DNA from: JBBQED01 sp038320345 | GTDB taxonomy: Bacteria > Bacteroidota > Bacteroidia > AKYH767-A > OLB10 | DNA length: 64,000 nt | Direction: 5' to 3' | Assembly (NCBI GenBank): GCA_038320345.1 | Contig: JBBQED010000015.1 | Location: forward strand, 11,495-75,494 | Part shown: positions 49,436 to 59,848 of the stretch, in pieces | Position numbering within the stretch: the stretch's first letter is position 1 | How the letters are laid out: the number at the start of each line of letters is the position of its first letter | Program-made: the position numbers and the translations under genes | The notes under the pieces: model-generated | Databases searched by the model: none | Seen by the model: only the letters and a program-made list of their open reading frames with translations | Told to the model about the DNA's origin: nothing

Positions 49436-51838
49436 TTAATTCCTGAGTGGCTTTCCGGTGGTCAAAATCGATTGAATCCTTTCCAACGTCTTTTTTTCGG
49501 TACATAATGATAGAAAAGCTTCCCTTTCGAGGTCAAGCAAATATTGTTCCGATACGAGTGTAGGAGCCGATAAATCGCCCCCACAAAGTACATATCCTAA
49601 CTTCTCGGAAATTAATTTATCATGTTCGCTAATATAATTTCCGCTGAGCATAGTATTTGCCCCCGCGAATACCATTCCGAGCCCCGATCTACCTAAAACA
49701 CGGATGTCTTTTCGTGGAGTTGGACGGGTATAACCGGCGGCATCTAGTTCAATGGCGGCTTGTTTGGCATCAGCAAGTAAACGACTTCTATTCAGGCTAA
49801 TTTCATCGATTCCAGGTCTAAGTATCCCCAGATCAAAGGCTTCCTGAGCTGAAGTGGACACCTTAGCTTGCCCAATCGTTAGGAATCGATCGCGTAAAAG
49901 ATTGAGTTCGATGTCGCCTTCCTGTACAGAATCAGCGAAACGGAGTGCAAATTCCTTCGTTCCACCTCCTCCAGGGATTAATCCTACGCCAAATTCAACC
50001 ATTCCGATATATGTTTCCGCATGCGCCTGAACCTTATCCGCATGTAGCGACATTTCACAACCTCCTCCAAGAGTAAGATTAAAAGGTGCAACTACCACAG
50101 GGATAGAAGAATATCGAACCCTCATGTTCATATTCTGAAACATACGGATCGCCATATCTATTTCATCATACTCCTGTTCGATGGCCATCATAAACACCAT
50201 AGCGAGATTAGCACCGGCTGAAAAATTCTGTCCCTCGTTGCCAATAACTAATCCTCTGAAATTTTCTTCTGCAAGATCGATGGCTTTATTTACACCTTGA
50301 ACAACTTCCCCACCAATTGTATTCATTTTAGTACGGAACTCACAATTCAGAATCCCATCACCAATATCAATTATCGAACACCCTGAATTGCTCCAAACTG
50401 TTTTTGTCCCTCTTAGTGGCTGCAAAGCAACATACTGTTCTTGACCAGGTAAGCGCTGGTAACTTTTAGAACGAATGTCATAACAAAATTTTTGACCGTT
50501 TTCGGTTTTGTAAAACGATGCGCATCCTGCTTGCAACATCTCAGATACCCAAGGTGCCGAACTAATACCCGATGCCTCCATGGCTTTGAGTGTTTTTTCT
50601 ACACCTAAAATATCCCAACTAACAAATGGACCAGCTTCCCATCCAAAACCAGCTTCCATGGCTGCATCTACTTGATATATTTCATCGGCAATCTCAGGAA
50701 TTCTTTGGGAAACATAGTTGAATAAACTGTAAAAAGAATTTCTGTAAAAATCTCCTGCTTTATCTTTGCCGGCAACTAAAATTCGCATTCGATCCTGCAA
50801 ATCATCAACTGTTTTAGCAGCTTCTAAGGTGGCAAATTTCACCTTGCTTTGTACACGATATTCAAGGGAGTTTAAATCAAGTACGAGAATCTCCGACTTG
50901 CCTTTTTCATTTTTAACTTTTTTATAAAATCCTTGTTTTGTTTTATCCCCGAGCCATTTATTGTCAACCATTTTACTGATGTAATCCGGCAAAATAAATG
51001 TACTCCGCTGACGATCATCTGGACAATTTTCATAAACACCTTTAGCAACATTGACGAGAGTATCTAACCCAACAACATCACATGTTCTGAAAGTAGCAGA
51101 CTTCGGCCGCCCTAAAATGGGACCTGTAAGTTTATCGATTTCTTCGACCGTAAGTCCTGATTGCTGTACTTGATGAAATAAGGAAAGTATACTGTAAACT
51201 CCAATTCTATTGGCGATAAATGCGGGACTATCTTTACAAAGTACTGTAGTTTTTCCGAGATATAAATCTCCATAATGCATCAGAAAATCTAGTACTTCTT
51301 TAGAAGTTTCTGGCCCCGGAATAATTTCCAATAAGCGTAAATAACGTGGAGGATTAAAGAAGTGTGTGCCACAAAAATGTTTCCTGAAATCTTCCGATCT
51401 TCCGTTCGATAACTGATGAATTGGAATTCCAGAAGTGTTACTGGTGATTAAAGTTCCAGGCGTACGGTATTTTTCTACTTCTTCAAAAACCTTATTTTTT
51501 ATAGCGGCATTCTCTACTACTACTTCAATAATCCAGTCGCATGCCGTTACGTCTTTCATATTATCAGTAAAATTACCTGTAGTAATTAAAGAGATAGATG
51601 ACTTACTATAAAGTGCAGCAGGGTTGGATTTAAGCGTATTCTGTAATGCTTCGTTAACGATTCTGTTTCGAACAGCAATATGATCTAGGGAAAGTCCTTT
51701 CGCAGTTTCCGCAGGACTTAATTCACGAGGAACGATATCGAGCAATAGTACATTAACACCAATATTAGCAAAATGACAAGCAATTCTGGAACCCATGATT
51801 CCCGATCCCAACACCGCAACTTTACGAATCTTACGCAT
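49436..51838 (-). CDS. fadN: 3-hydroxyacyl-CoA dehydrogenase / enoyl-CoA hydratase (FadN type)
   Basis: Bifunctional beta-oxidation enzyme of 800 residues. The N-terminal NAD-binding dehydrogenase has AVLGSGIMGSRIACHFANIG and GTHFFNPPRYLRLLEI. A helical 3-hydroxyacyl-CoA dehydrogenase C-domain follows. The enoyl-CoA hydratase region sits near residues 490-690 (GNEGQNFSAGANLAMVFM, PFNLTLGGGCEMSLHADK, FGVGLIPGGGGTKEF). The order (dehydrogenase first) is that of Bacillus FadN, not E. coli FadB. Start ATG 51838 (MRKIRKVAVLGSG) is preferred over the Met at 51862. MORN-type protein and thiolase follow on the strand. Confidence 0.94.
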   Translation of the reverse strand: MRKIRKVAVLGSGIMGSRIACHFANIGVNVLLLDIVPRELSPAETAKGLSLDHIAVRNRIVNEALQNTLKSNPAALYSKSSISLITTGNFTDNMKDVTACDWIIEVVVENAAIKNKVFEEVEKYRTPGTLITSNTSGIPIHQLSNGRSEDFRKHFCGTHFFNPPRYLRLLEIIPGPETSKEVLDFLMHYGDLYLGKTTVLCKDSPAFIANRIGVYSILSLFHQVQQSGLTVEEIDKLTGPILGRPKSATFRTCDVVGLDTLVNVAKGVYENCPDDRQRSTFILPDYISKMVDNKWLGDKTKQGFYKKVKNEKGKSEILVLDLNSLEYRVQSKVKFATLEAAKTVDDLQDRMRILVAGKDKAGDFYRNSFYSLFNYVSQRIPEIADEIYQVDAAMEAGFGWEAGPFVSWDILGVEKTLKAMEASGISSAPWVSEMLQAGCASFYKTENGQKFCYDIRSKSYQRLPGQEQYVALQPLRGTKTVWSNSGCSIIDIGDGILNCEFRTKMNTIGGEVVQGVNKAIDLAEENFRGLVIGNEGQNFSAGANLAMVFMMAIEQEYDEIDMAIRMFQNMNMRVRYSSIPVVVAPFNLTLGGGCEMSLHADKVQAHAETYIGMVEFGVGLIPGGGGTKEFALRFADSVQEGDIELNLLRDRFLTIGQAKVSTSAQEAFDLGILRPGIDEISLNRSRLLADAKQAAIELDAAGYTRPTPRKDIRVLGRSGLGMVFAGANTMLSGNYISEHDKLISEKLGYVLCGGDLSAPTLVSEQYLLDLEREAFLSLCTEKKTLERIQSILTTGKPLRN

Positions 51839-52005
51839 ATTCTGATTAATTATTCTACTCACTAATATCGCACTCCCGAGTTTCTAAGGGGTCTATTTCA
51901 GCTGTTATTCTCCAAACCTAACACAAAATTGTTCGTTTCCAAAATTCACGCTACTAACCAACCATAATTGATAAGTATGAATACTAAACAATGGAAAGCC
52001 TTTAT

Positions 52006-53889
52006 TTATTTTTTCTGCAGGTATTTGGCCAGAAATTTCTCCATGGCATCATAAAAATCGAAGCGATTTTCTTCATTGTGGAAGCCATGTCCTTCATTTT
52101 CTTTTACCATATATTCCACGTCAATATTTCTTTTTTTCAAGGCCTCTACCATCTGATCACTTTCGTTTTTATTTACCCGAGGATCTTGAGCTCCTTGCGC
52201 TATAAATAACGGGGTTTTAATTTGATCTACCAGAAATACAGGAGATGTTTTTCTCATCATTAACGAATCCTCCATATTCCCTGGATCACCAACCATTTCA
52301 TACATCATGGCGAGATAAGGTTTCCAATATGGAGGTATGGATTTCATAAACGTGAAAAGATTTGAAACCCCAACATAATCAACGGCGCAGGCATACAAAT
52401 CAGGAGTGAGTGTAATACCTGCCAAGGTAGCATAACCTCCATAGGAAGCTCCGTAAATAGCGACCCGCTTAGGATCAGCAATACCTTGATCTATCAAAAA
52501 TTTTACACCATCGGTAATATCATTCTGCATGGTTTGGCCCCATTGTTTAAAGCCAATCTCCATAAATTTCTTTCCATACCCTGTACTTCCTCTGAAGTTC
52601 ATCTGTAAAACTGCATATCCTCTGCTGGCTAGAAATTGTACTTCCGGATTCCATCCCCAACTATCACGTGCCCAAGGACCTCCATGGGGATTAATCACTA
52701 AGGGTAAGTTTTTAGCAATAGCACCTCTTGGCAAAGTTAAATAGCCATGAATAGTCACTCCATCTCTGGTCATATAGGTGATAGGCTTCATATAAGACAT
52801 GAGATTCTCATTAATCCAAGGACTAATTTTACCTATCAATGCAATAGAATCTTTCAGTAAATCATAATAATAGCAAGCACCTAATGAACGATCACTGTAA
52901 GTTCTAACTATCATTTTGTTCTCATCTCTATTCATACTGGAGATGGTAACTTTATATTCCGGAAATGCAGTTTGCAAACGCTTATACATTTTCTCTGTAC
53001 TAGGATCTAAAAATTTATATTCGTATTTTTCTGTTTCGTATCCCGCCCAAGTAATTACTTTTCTTTTTCTGGAATACGATAAGTCAGACACATCAACATC
53101 AGGATGTTCAAATATGGTTTTTAATTCCTGACCATTCAGCGGATCAATTAAAACGATAGCTGCGTAATTCCTCTTGATATTGCTACTGGAATATAAATAT
53201 TTATTGTCAAAGGTGAAAAATAGTGGGGTACAACTTTCTTTAAAGTTAGTAGTGATAATCACTGAAAAGGTATCAGTTTCACTCTTGCGATAAAGTAAAC
53301 TGGTATTCACTCCATCATTGGTTACTGCAACTCTAACTTTACCTTCATGATCGGTAACCCAACTGGAAATATTGCCTGGATTTTCAGCTACCATTTTCAT
53401 TTCTCCAGTACTGATCTTCAAACGGTACACATCAAATATTTCCGCATTACGTTGGTTGGTTTCTATTAATACTTCATCAGGAAAATCGATTAGATCATCT
53501 GTAATATTTACTCGAACTCCCGTAAATGGTGTTAGATCTCTTTCGTTTTTGCCGTTGATATCGGCAGCAAAAAGATGGAAGTTTTCATCACCATTTAAAT
53601 CTTTCAAATAAATCAACGTCGTATTATTTTTCCAGAAATATCCAGAAATATCTCGGTCCTTAACTTTAGTGATCACCGTTGAATCTTTGGCTCCTATTTT
53701 AGATACTACGATATTCATGCGGTTCCCAATGGGAGCCAGATATGCTAAATGAAGTCCGTCAGGTGAGATCTGATAACGGCTCTTTAATGGGTTTCTAAAA
53801 AAATCCTTAATCGTATAGGGGGATTGCTGCGCAAAACCTGCCGTACAACCTAAGAGTAGAAAAAAGATAAAAATGTAATGACGTTTCAT
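52006..53889 (-). CDS. Exported S9 family prolyl oligopeptidase-like peptidase
   Basis: A 627-residue serine peptidase with a signal peptide (MKRHYIFIFFLLLGCTAGFAQ). A beta-propeller occupies about 30-370. The alpha/beta-hydrolase domain contains the nucleophile in IYGASYGGYATLAG, the Asp in AQGAQDPRVNKNESDQ and the His in EGHGFHNEENRFD. It belongs to the acylaminoacyl-peptidase group and should hydrolyse short peptides in the periplasm. The gene is 143 bp upstream of fadN; the two may or may not be linked. Confidence 0.94.
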   Translation of the reverse strand: MKRHYIFIFFLLLGCTAGFAQQSPYTIKDFFRNPLKSRYQISPDGLHLAYLAPIGNRMNIVVSKIGAKDSTVITKVKDRDISGYFWKNNTTLIYLKDLNGDENFHLFAADINGKNERDLTPFTGVRVNITDDLIDFPDEVLIETNQRNAEIFDVYRLKISTGEMKMVAENPGNISSWVTDHEGKVRVAVTNDGVNTSLLYRKSETDTFSVIITTNFKESCTPLFFTFDNKYLYSSSNIKRNYAAIVLIDPLNGQELKTIFEHPDVDVSDLSYSRKRKVITWAGYETEKYEYKFLDPSTEKMYKRLQTAFPEYKVTISSMNRDENKMIVRTYSDRSLGACYYYDLLKDSIALIGKISPWINENLMSYMKPITYMTRDGVTIHGYLTLPRGAIAKNLPLVINPHGGPWARDSWGWNPEVQFLASRGYAVLQMNFRGSTGYGKKFMEIGFKQWGQTMQNDITDGVKFLIDQGIADPKRVAIYGASYGGYATLAGITLTPDLYACAVDYVGVSNLFTFMKSIPPYWKPYLAMMYEMVGDPGNMEDSLMMRKTSPVFLVDQIKTPLFIAQGAQDPRVNKNESDQMVEALKKRNIDVEYMVKENEGHGFHNEENRFDFYDAMEKFLAKYLQKK

Positions 53890-54105
53890 ATTTTTGTGAT
53901 TGGATCAGCTAAAATAGCAGAAAAGAGATTCATGCGATTTTGTCCACTTAGTTCTTTCATTAACAATACTTTTGCATGATCAGGCACATTTGTTTGATCT
54001 GTTCGTCAGAAAGGTCTCAAAATCTGCTTATTTTCTGGATAATCAGCATTGAGAAAAACCGCAAATTGTTGAAAAGTAAGTTATTACGAATTCATGTCAA
54101 AGGGT

Positions 54106-54113
54106 TAATTTTG
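54106..54113 (+). promoter_or_regulatory. -7 box of the DUF5606 gene
   Basis: TAATTTTG, a match to TAnnTTTG, 23 bp before ATG 54137. No -33 TTG at the ideal spacing. Confidence 0.48.
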
Positions 54114-54136
54114 CATTCTTATTTGAAATAAAAATT

Positions 54137-54727
54137 ATGAGCTTCGAAAAGATCATTTCTATTCCCGGTATGGGAGGTTTGTTTAAAATGGTTGCACAAA
54201 TGCGCAATGGTGGTTATGTTGTGGAAGCATTGGCCGACAAACGTCGTGTTCCGGTTTCCGCCATGCAACGTATCATTATGTTGAAAGATATCAGTGTGTA
54301 TACTACTGAGGGTGATGTGCCTTTGTATGATGTCTTCAAAAAGATGAAAGACATGGACAGTATGGCTTCCGGCATTGGTGCTAAAGCAGAAGCTGATGAA
54401 CTAAGAGCAGGTTTGAAAAAAATACTTCCTGATTTTGATGACGAGCGTGTTCATACTTCCGATATCCGCAAAATGTTTAGCTGGTATGGAATGTTAAAAG
54501 AAGAAATTGGCTCCGAAGAATCAGAAGCAGCTATGAAAGCAGAAGCGAATGCTGATGAACCACTTGAAGCAGTTAATGAAACCGTTGAAGAAACGCCCGC
54601 AGAAGAAGCTCCTAAAAAGAAAGTCGTAAAAAAGAAAAAAGCCGATGAGCCAGTTGCGGAATCAGTAGATGCTGAAGAAACTCCTAAGAAAAAAGCTCCT
54701 CGTAAAACAACCAAAAAAGCCGAATAG
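54137..54727 (+). CDS. DUF5606 protein with Lys/Glu/Ala-rich tail
   Basis: A 196-residue cytosolic protein. Residues 1-120 match DUF5606 in pattern: SFEKIISIPGMGGLFKMVAQ, GGYVVEALADKRRVPVS, LKDISVYTTEGDVPLYDVF and the C-terminal HTSDIRKMFSWYGMLKEE. The family is found in Bacteroidota and its function is unknown. From about residue 125 the tail is low-complexity and charged (KKKVVKKKKADEP, KKKAPRKTTKKAE), the kind of disordered basic tail seen in nucleic-acid-associated proteins; that is inference only. It lies 54 bp before the M3 peptidase, so co-transcription is possible. Confidence 0.85.
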   Translation: MSFEKIISIPGMGGLFKMVAQMRNGGYVVEALADKRRVPVSAMQRIIMLKDISVYTTEGDVPLYDVFKKMKDMDSMASGIGAKAEADELRAGLKKILPDFDDERVHTSDIRKMFSWYGMLKEEIGSEESEAAMKAEANADEPLEAVNETVEETPAEEAPKKKVVKKKKADEPVAESVDAEETPKKKAPRKTTKKAE

Positions 54728-54781
54728 TTTTCAAGAGCTAATCGCTTAATGTATTATTTTCAGTTCTCAGATTCTGTATAG

Positions 54782-56509
54782 ATGTTACTATCCGAAAAGG
54801 AAATGCTTGAGGCCTCTCTGCGTCATTATCTTCCAATCAATTTGGTTATCAATAAATGGGAAGATATCTCTTCCTTTTTTTCTGAATTGTTGGCAAGACC
54901 ACTTGCTGATGTGGGTGATTTAAAACAATGGTTGCTGGATAGAAGTGAACTTGAAGCAGTGCTTCAGGAAGATCTTGGTTGGCGCTATATTCGGATGAGT
55001 TGCGATACAGCAAATACACAACTCGCTGCAGATTATACTTTTTTTGTTTCGGAAATTCAACCGCTGATTGCTCCCATTAGTCATCAGCTAGATCAGAAAT
55101 TATTGGAGTCTCCTTTTCTTAATGATCTCAAGGATCCTCGACTGGAAATTGCATTGCGTCAACTCAGAAAAAAAGTTGAAATTTTTCGTGAAGAAAATGT
55201 ATTGCTCATCGCTGAAATGCAACAAAAAGAACAACACTACGCAACGATCTCAGGAGCAATGATGGTGGAGGTGGATGGGAAAGAATTGACACTACAGCAA
55301 GCTGCCAATTACCTCGAACAAGATGATCGTGAAAAACGGGAATCGGTGTATCGTAAAATTCTGGAACGGAGATTAAAAGATCGTGATGCGCTCGATGCAT
55401 TATTTGATGAATTGCTCGCATTACGTCATAAAATAGCACTGAACTCTGGGTTTACCAATTACCGCGATTATATGTTCGCTAACCTGGGTCGCTTTGATTA
55501 TAATGCAGAAGATTGTTATCGTTTTCATGATGCAGTGGAGAAAGCTGTTGTGCCGCTGGTTGGTTTTAGTGAAGAAAAGCACAAAAAAGAATTGGGTGTT
55601 TCTGAATTGAAACCCTGGGATCTCGCAGCTGAACCGAAAGGTCAACTTCCCCTTCGTCCCTTTAGCGATGCAAGCGATTTAATGGAAAAAACAATCTCTT
55701 GTTTTAATGATCTAGATCCTTTCCTTGGTGCTTGTATGCAAGCAATGACTAATGCTGGTCGCCTTGATCTCGAATCTCGAAAAGGGAAGGCGCCAGGAGG
55801 ATATAATTATCCACTTTATGAAACGGGAATGCCGTTTATTTTCATGAACTCAACGAATACCTTGCGTGATCTGGTAACTATCGTTCATGAAGGTGGTCAT
55901 GCCGTACATTCTATAGTTGATAAACCCCTTGAACTAGTAGAGTTCAAGAATCTTCCGAGTGAAGTGGCGGAACTAGCGTCTATGTCCATGGAGCTGATGT
56001 CGATGGAAGAATGGCAACACTTTTTTACTTCTGATGCAGATCTACAGCGAGCAAGGAGAAAACATCTAGAAGATGTATTGAAAGGTCTTCCGTGGATCGC
56101 TGCAGTAGATGCTTTCCAACATTGGATTTATCTCCATCCCGGACATACCGTTCAGGAGAGAAGGGATGCATGGACAGAAAACTATCAGCGTTTTATGGGT
56201 TCTACAACAAGTTGGGAAGGGGTAGAAGATGCAAGAGTTAATCTTTGGCAGAAGCAACTCCATATTTTCGAAGTGCCCTTTTATTATATAGAATATGGCT
56301 TTGCTCAGTTGGGTGCAATAGCCGTATGGAGAAATTTTAAAACCGATAGAAAAAAAGCCTTGAATCAGTATCTCGATGCTTTGAAATTAGGCTATACAGC
56401 TTCTATTGGTGATATTTATAAAACGGCTGGCGTCAGTTTCGATTTCTCAGAGTCCTATGTTCGGGAACTCTGTTCTTTCGTGAAGGCGGAACTAGTAACT
56501 CTAAATTGA
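54782..56509 (+). CDS. M3 family oligoendopeptidase
   Basis: A 575-residue zinc peptidase of the oligoendopeptidase F group. The motif HEGGHAVHSIV is HExxH, with the third ligand Glu in LPSEVAELASMSMELM. The helical N-terminal half (1-330) and the C-terminal catalytic domain are complete, as are GYNYPLYETGMPFIFMNS and IEYGFAQLGAIAVW. Cytosolic, without signal peptide. It degrades short peptides. The 236 bp downstream before the hybrid kinase contains no gene that I can see. Confidence 0.94.
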   Translation: MLLSEKEMLEASLRHYLPINLVINKWEDISSFFSELLARPLADVGDLKQWLLDRSELEAVLQEDLGWRYIRMSCDTANTQLAADYTFFVSEIQPLIAPISHQLDQKLLESPFLNDLKDPRLEIALRQLRKKVEIFREENVLLIAEMQQKEQHYATISGAMMVEVDGKELTLQQAANYLEQDDREKRESVYRKILERRLKDRDALDALFDELLALRHKIALNSGFTNYRDYMFANLGRFDYNAEDCYRFHDAVEKAVVPLVGFSEEKHKKELGVSELKPWDLAAEPKGQLPLRPFSDASDLMEKTISCFNDLDPFLGACMQAMTNAGRLDLESRKGKAPGGYNYPLYETGMPFIFMNSTNTLRDLVTIVHEGGHAVHSIVDKPLELVEFKNLPSEVAELASMSMELMSMEEWQHFFTSDADLQRARRKHLEDVLKGLPWIAAVDAFQHWIYLHPGHTVQERRDAWTENYQRFMGSTTSWEGVEDARVNLWQKQLHIFEVPFYYIEYGFAQLGAIAVWRNFKTDRKKALNQYLDALKLGYTASIGDIYKTAGVSFDFSESYVRELCSFVKAELVTLN

Positions 56510-56745
56510 TTCTAGCGTGATGCGTGCTGTATAGGATGCTGTTTTTTACAGCGAATTCAGCATGAAATGATTGGTTTTTCTGAATTTTGAAAATTCTTTT
56601 GTACATTACATGGGCTTTTAAAAAAATATGTCAGGTTTAAAACTAACTTGCTTTCCTTCGGAAAATTTCGGGATCTATGTAACTTTTTCTGATTTTATCG
56701 TATAACTAATATTAAGGAACCCCCTGAAACCACATCCAACGGAGT

Positions 56746-59697
56746 ATGTTTAGCTCACCATTGCTGATTTTTTTACTTGTTGCCTGTCTGCTCTTGCTGA
56801 CAGGTCTCCTGTATTTATGGCAAAAAGTGAGCAAAGCAAATCAGGAACAAAATCGTGATCAGGCTTTCACTACCTTATTTGAGCAACAGCCAGAAGCATG
56901 GATGATCATCGATGGTATTAGTCTGGAAGCAATAAAAGCGAATCAGAAAGCCTTGAATATGTTCGGGGTTTATAGAAAAAGTTTTTTGCAAAGATTGCAG
57001 TTTAGTGGATTGTTCAGAGAAGAATTGGAGCGGGAGGAAGTGAGTCTATTGTTGAATGCCGTTGATAATAACACCTTCACCAATAAATTTTTGGAATGCC
57101 GGAGTTTGCAGGGTAGAATCTTTACCGTAAGTGTGAGTATTAGTAGAGTTTATGAAGGGAATCTCTTTTGTCGTTTTTCAGATCCTATGGAACATGCTGT
57201 TCCTGTTCTTCACTCAGAAGCGATGCCTCAGGCTTTATCCTCTGCGGAACCTGAAAAAATTAATATATCATCATCAACAACTACCGCTGCCTCACAAGTT
57301 AGTAACCAAACTACTGATGAAAATTTAGATACACCTACGGCAGCCAGTGAATTAGGTGCATCTTTTAGTACAGGATTAATTCCGCTGGTGGCAGATGCAA
57401 TTGCAGTGGTAGCTGGTGATCAGCATTTCATTGAAGTGAATGAAGCCTTTGCGGTTCTTACTGGTTATTCTGCTTCAGAACTAAGAGAAATCGGATTTGA
57501 TACCCTCGTACATCCTACCCAGTCTCTAATGCATGAGAAATGGTTCTTCCCGCTCGCCGAAGGCAAATACAGAATATCGCGAACAGAAAGAAAAATTTTG
57601 CGCAAAGATCGTCAACCTGTAGTGTTAGAATTGTTAGCTGCGAGTATTCCCAATCGCCAAGCAGTAGTGATTACTGCCGTAGATAACAGTAAAGCGGAAG
57701 AAGAAAAACAACAGTTGCTGCAAACTAGGAATAACCTAATTTCTCTAATTCAAAATACGGATGAAGCAATCTTTTCGGTTGATGCACTCGACCGAATTAC
57801 CGTCATTAATAAACCCTTTCAAGATCTAGTTTCAGATAGACTTAATCGTGAGTTGCTAGTGGGTGAGGAATATGGAATGACGCTAGACACGGATGCCCGT
57901 TTAGACTGGAAAAAACGGTTGAATAAAGTTTTGCAAGGTAATACCGTAACTTATAGAGAACTGGTAGTAGACAAAAAGGGTGAACGAAAAGTGTATGAAG
58001 TGCTGGTGTATCCTGTTCGTAATGAAGAACAACTTATTACAGGAGCAAGTTTGTATGCACGAAATATCAGCGATCGCATTCGTCAGGAAGAAGAACTTAG
58101 AAAATCTAAGGAGGATGCAGAAAATGCTACCCGCGCCAAATCAGAATTTCTTGCAGTGATGAGTCATGAAATTCGCACTCCGTTAAATGGTTTGCTTGGC
58201 ATTTCTGATCTGATGAATACAACAACGCTCGATCCTCAGCAAAAAGAATACCTCGATATTATCCGATTAAGTGGGGAGTCATTGTTGCAGGTGATTAGTG
58301 ATATCCTTGATTTTTCAAAGATTGAAGCAAATAAAATGCAACTGGAAGATGCACCTTTTGAATTGTTAGCACCGGTTCGTGAAACACTGGCAATTTTGTC
58401 TGGTAAGGCTCTTGAAAAAGGTCTAACTCTAGAGTCGTTTCAGGAGGAAAATGTTCCCGAAGCTATTTTGGGTGATAAAGCTCGAATTCGTCAGGTGCTC
58501 ATGAATCTTGTGGGCAATGCACTCAAATTTACTGAGCAAGGTGGTGTGGTAATTAAAATTCGTAAAGTAAATGATGAAGAGGGAGAGATTTTCCTTGAGT
58601 TTGCAGTGAAAGATTCTGGTCCGGGAATTAAACCCGAACAAGCTGATAAATTATTTACTGCATTTAGTCAGGCGGATACTTCCACTTACCGAAAATATGG
58701 TGGCACTGGACTAGGACTTACAATTTGTAAAACACTGGTAAGTTTAATGGGTGGACGAATTTGGGTAGATAGCAAAATTGGTGTTGGAAGTACATTCTTT
58801 TTTACCATCCGCACCCGCCCAGCAGATGTAAATACAGTGAATGATGATTCTCCTGCTACTCGTAAACCTTTGTTTGAAAAAAATCCTCCTCCACATATTC
58901 AACTTGCGGCTGATTATCCTGCCCGAATTTTGTTAGTGGAGGACAATGATATTAATCGTTTGCTTGCCTCCAAATTGTTTAATAGGATGGGGTATGGAAT
59001 TGAAACTGCTGTGAATGGCATTGAAGCTGTAGATGCGGCAATCCGTAACCGTTATGATCTCGTATTTATGGATGTGCAAATGCCAGAAATGGATGGGTTT
59101 GAAGCTACTCGTACTCTCCGCAACCGATTGTCGGAAAATGATCAACCGGTGATTGTCGCCATGACTGCATTCGCTACCCCTGAAGACCGTCAACTTTGTT
59201 TAGATGCAGGTATGGATGATTACGTTCCCAAGCCCATCATCCTTGAAGAATTGGAGCGTATGATAAAAAAATGGACGAACAACAGTAATCAAGAAGTTAT
59301 GAAACATCCCATCAAAAAACCTGAACAACAGTCCACAGAGAATACTGATTTACTCGATCTAGATGCGATAAATCGTCTGCAGGATATAGGTAAAAATACA
59401 GACCCCGGATTTTTGCAACAGGTGATGGATATGTTTATGAAGCAAGCACCTGAAGGGATCGAAAAGATGCAGGATGCCTATGAAAGAGGTGATTTTACGG
59501 TGCTTTGGCAAAGTGCTCATAAACTTAAAGGGACTAGCCTGAATATCGGTGCCCGTAAATTGGCTGCTATCTGTAGAGAAATTGAAAATCGAGGCAAAAA
59601 TTTTGAAACCGTAAAGATGGAACCTTTCGTACTTCAACTTGAACCGGTCTACAAAGAGACTATCGCTAAGCTGAAAGAGCTTTTTCAGTACAATTAA
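56746..59697 (+). CDS. Hybrid sensor histidine kinase with PAS, REC and HPt domains
   Basis: A 983-residue membrane sensor of the ArcB/BarA type. An N-terminal membrane helix (residues 4-25) is followed by a PAS-like domain (about 35-135), a Ser/Thr-rich linker (140-205), a second PAS (about 208-310) and a third (325-445). HisKA has His474 in VMSHEIRTPLNGLLGI. HATPase spans 575-695 (MNLVGNALKFTEQGGV, GTGLGLTICKTLV). REC spans 725-845 with Asp776 in FMDVQMPEMDGFEATR. HPt spans 870-980 with His925 in HKLKGTSLNIG. The whole phosphorelay sits in one chain, so a final response regulator elsewhere is expected. No regulator gene is adjacent. Confidence 0.95.
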   Translation: MFSSPLLIFLLVACLLLLTGLLYLWQKVSKANQEQNRDQAFTTLFEQQPEAWMIIDGISLEAIKANQKALNMFGVYRKSFLQRLQFSGLFREELEREEVSLLLNAVDNNTFTNKFLECRSLQGRIFTVSVSISRVYEGNLFCRFSDPMEHAVPVLHSEAMPQALSSAEPEKINISSSTTTAASQVSNQTTDENLDTPTAASELGASFSTGLIPLVADAIAVVAGDQHFIEVNEAFAVLTGYSASELREIGFDTLVHPTQSLMHEKWFFPLAEGKYRISRTERKILRKDRQPVVLELLAASIPNRQAVVITAVDNSKAEEEKQQLLQTRNNLISLIQNTDEAIFSVDALDRITVINKPFQDLVSDRLNRELLVGEEYGMTLDTDARLDWKKRLNKVLQGNTVTYRELVVDKKGERKVYEVLVYPVRNEEQLITGASLYARNISDRIRQEEELRKSKEDAENATRAKSEFLAVMSHEIRTPLNGLLGISDLMNTTTLDPQQKEYLDIIRLSGESLLQVISDILDFSKIEANKMQLEDAPFELLAPVRETLAILSGKALEKGLTLESFQEENVPEAILGDKARIRQVLMNLVGNALKFTEQGGVVIKIRKVNDEEGEIFLEFAVKDSGPGIKPEQADKLFTAFSQADTSTYRKYGGTGLGLTICKTLVSLMGGRIWVDSKIGVGSTFFFTIRTRPADVNTVNDDSPATRKPLFEKNPPPHIQLAADYPARILLVEDNDINRLLASKLFNRMGYGIETAVNGIEAVDAAIRNRYDLVFMDVQMPEMDGFEATRTLRNRLSENDQPVIVAMTAFATPEDRQLCLDAGMDDYVPKPIILEELERMIKKWTNNSNQEVMKHPIKKPEQQSTENTDLLDLDAINRLQDIGKNTDPGFLQQVMDMFMKQAPEGIEKMQDAYERGDFTVLWQSAHKLKGTSLNIGARKLAAICREIENRGKNFETVKMEPFVLQLEPVYKETIAKLKELFQYN

Positions 59698-59848
59698 CGC
59701 TGAGAATTATCCTTTTTTCGTTAAACAATTTTTTTGAGGCGGGATTTTTTCTTTCCATGCATTAAGTTTTGATAAGGATGGTCATTCCTTTTGTGAATGA
59801 TTCAAGTATCGCTTATTTTCACCTTCTCGTTCGGCAGAATGATCAGCT

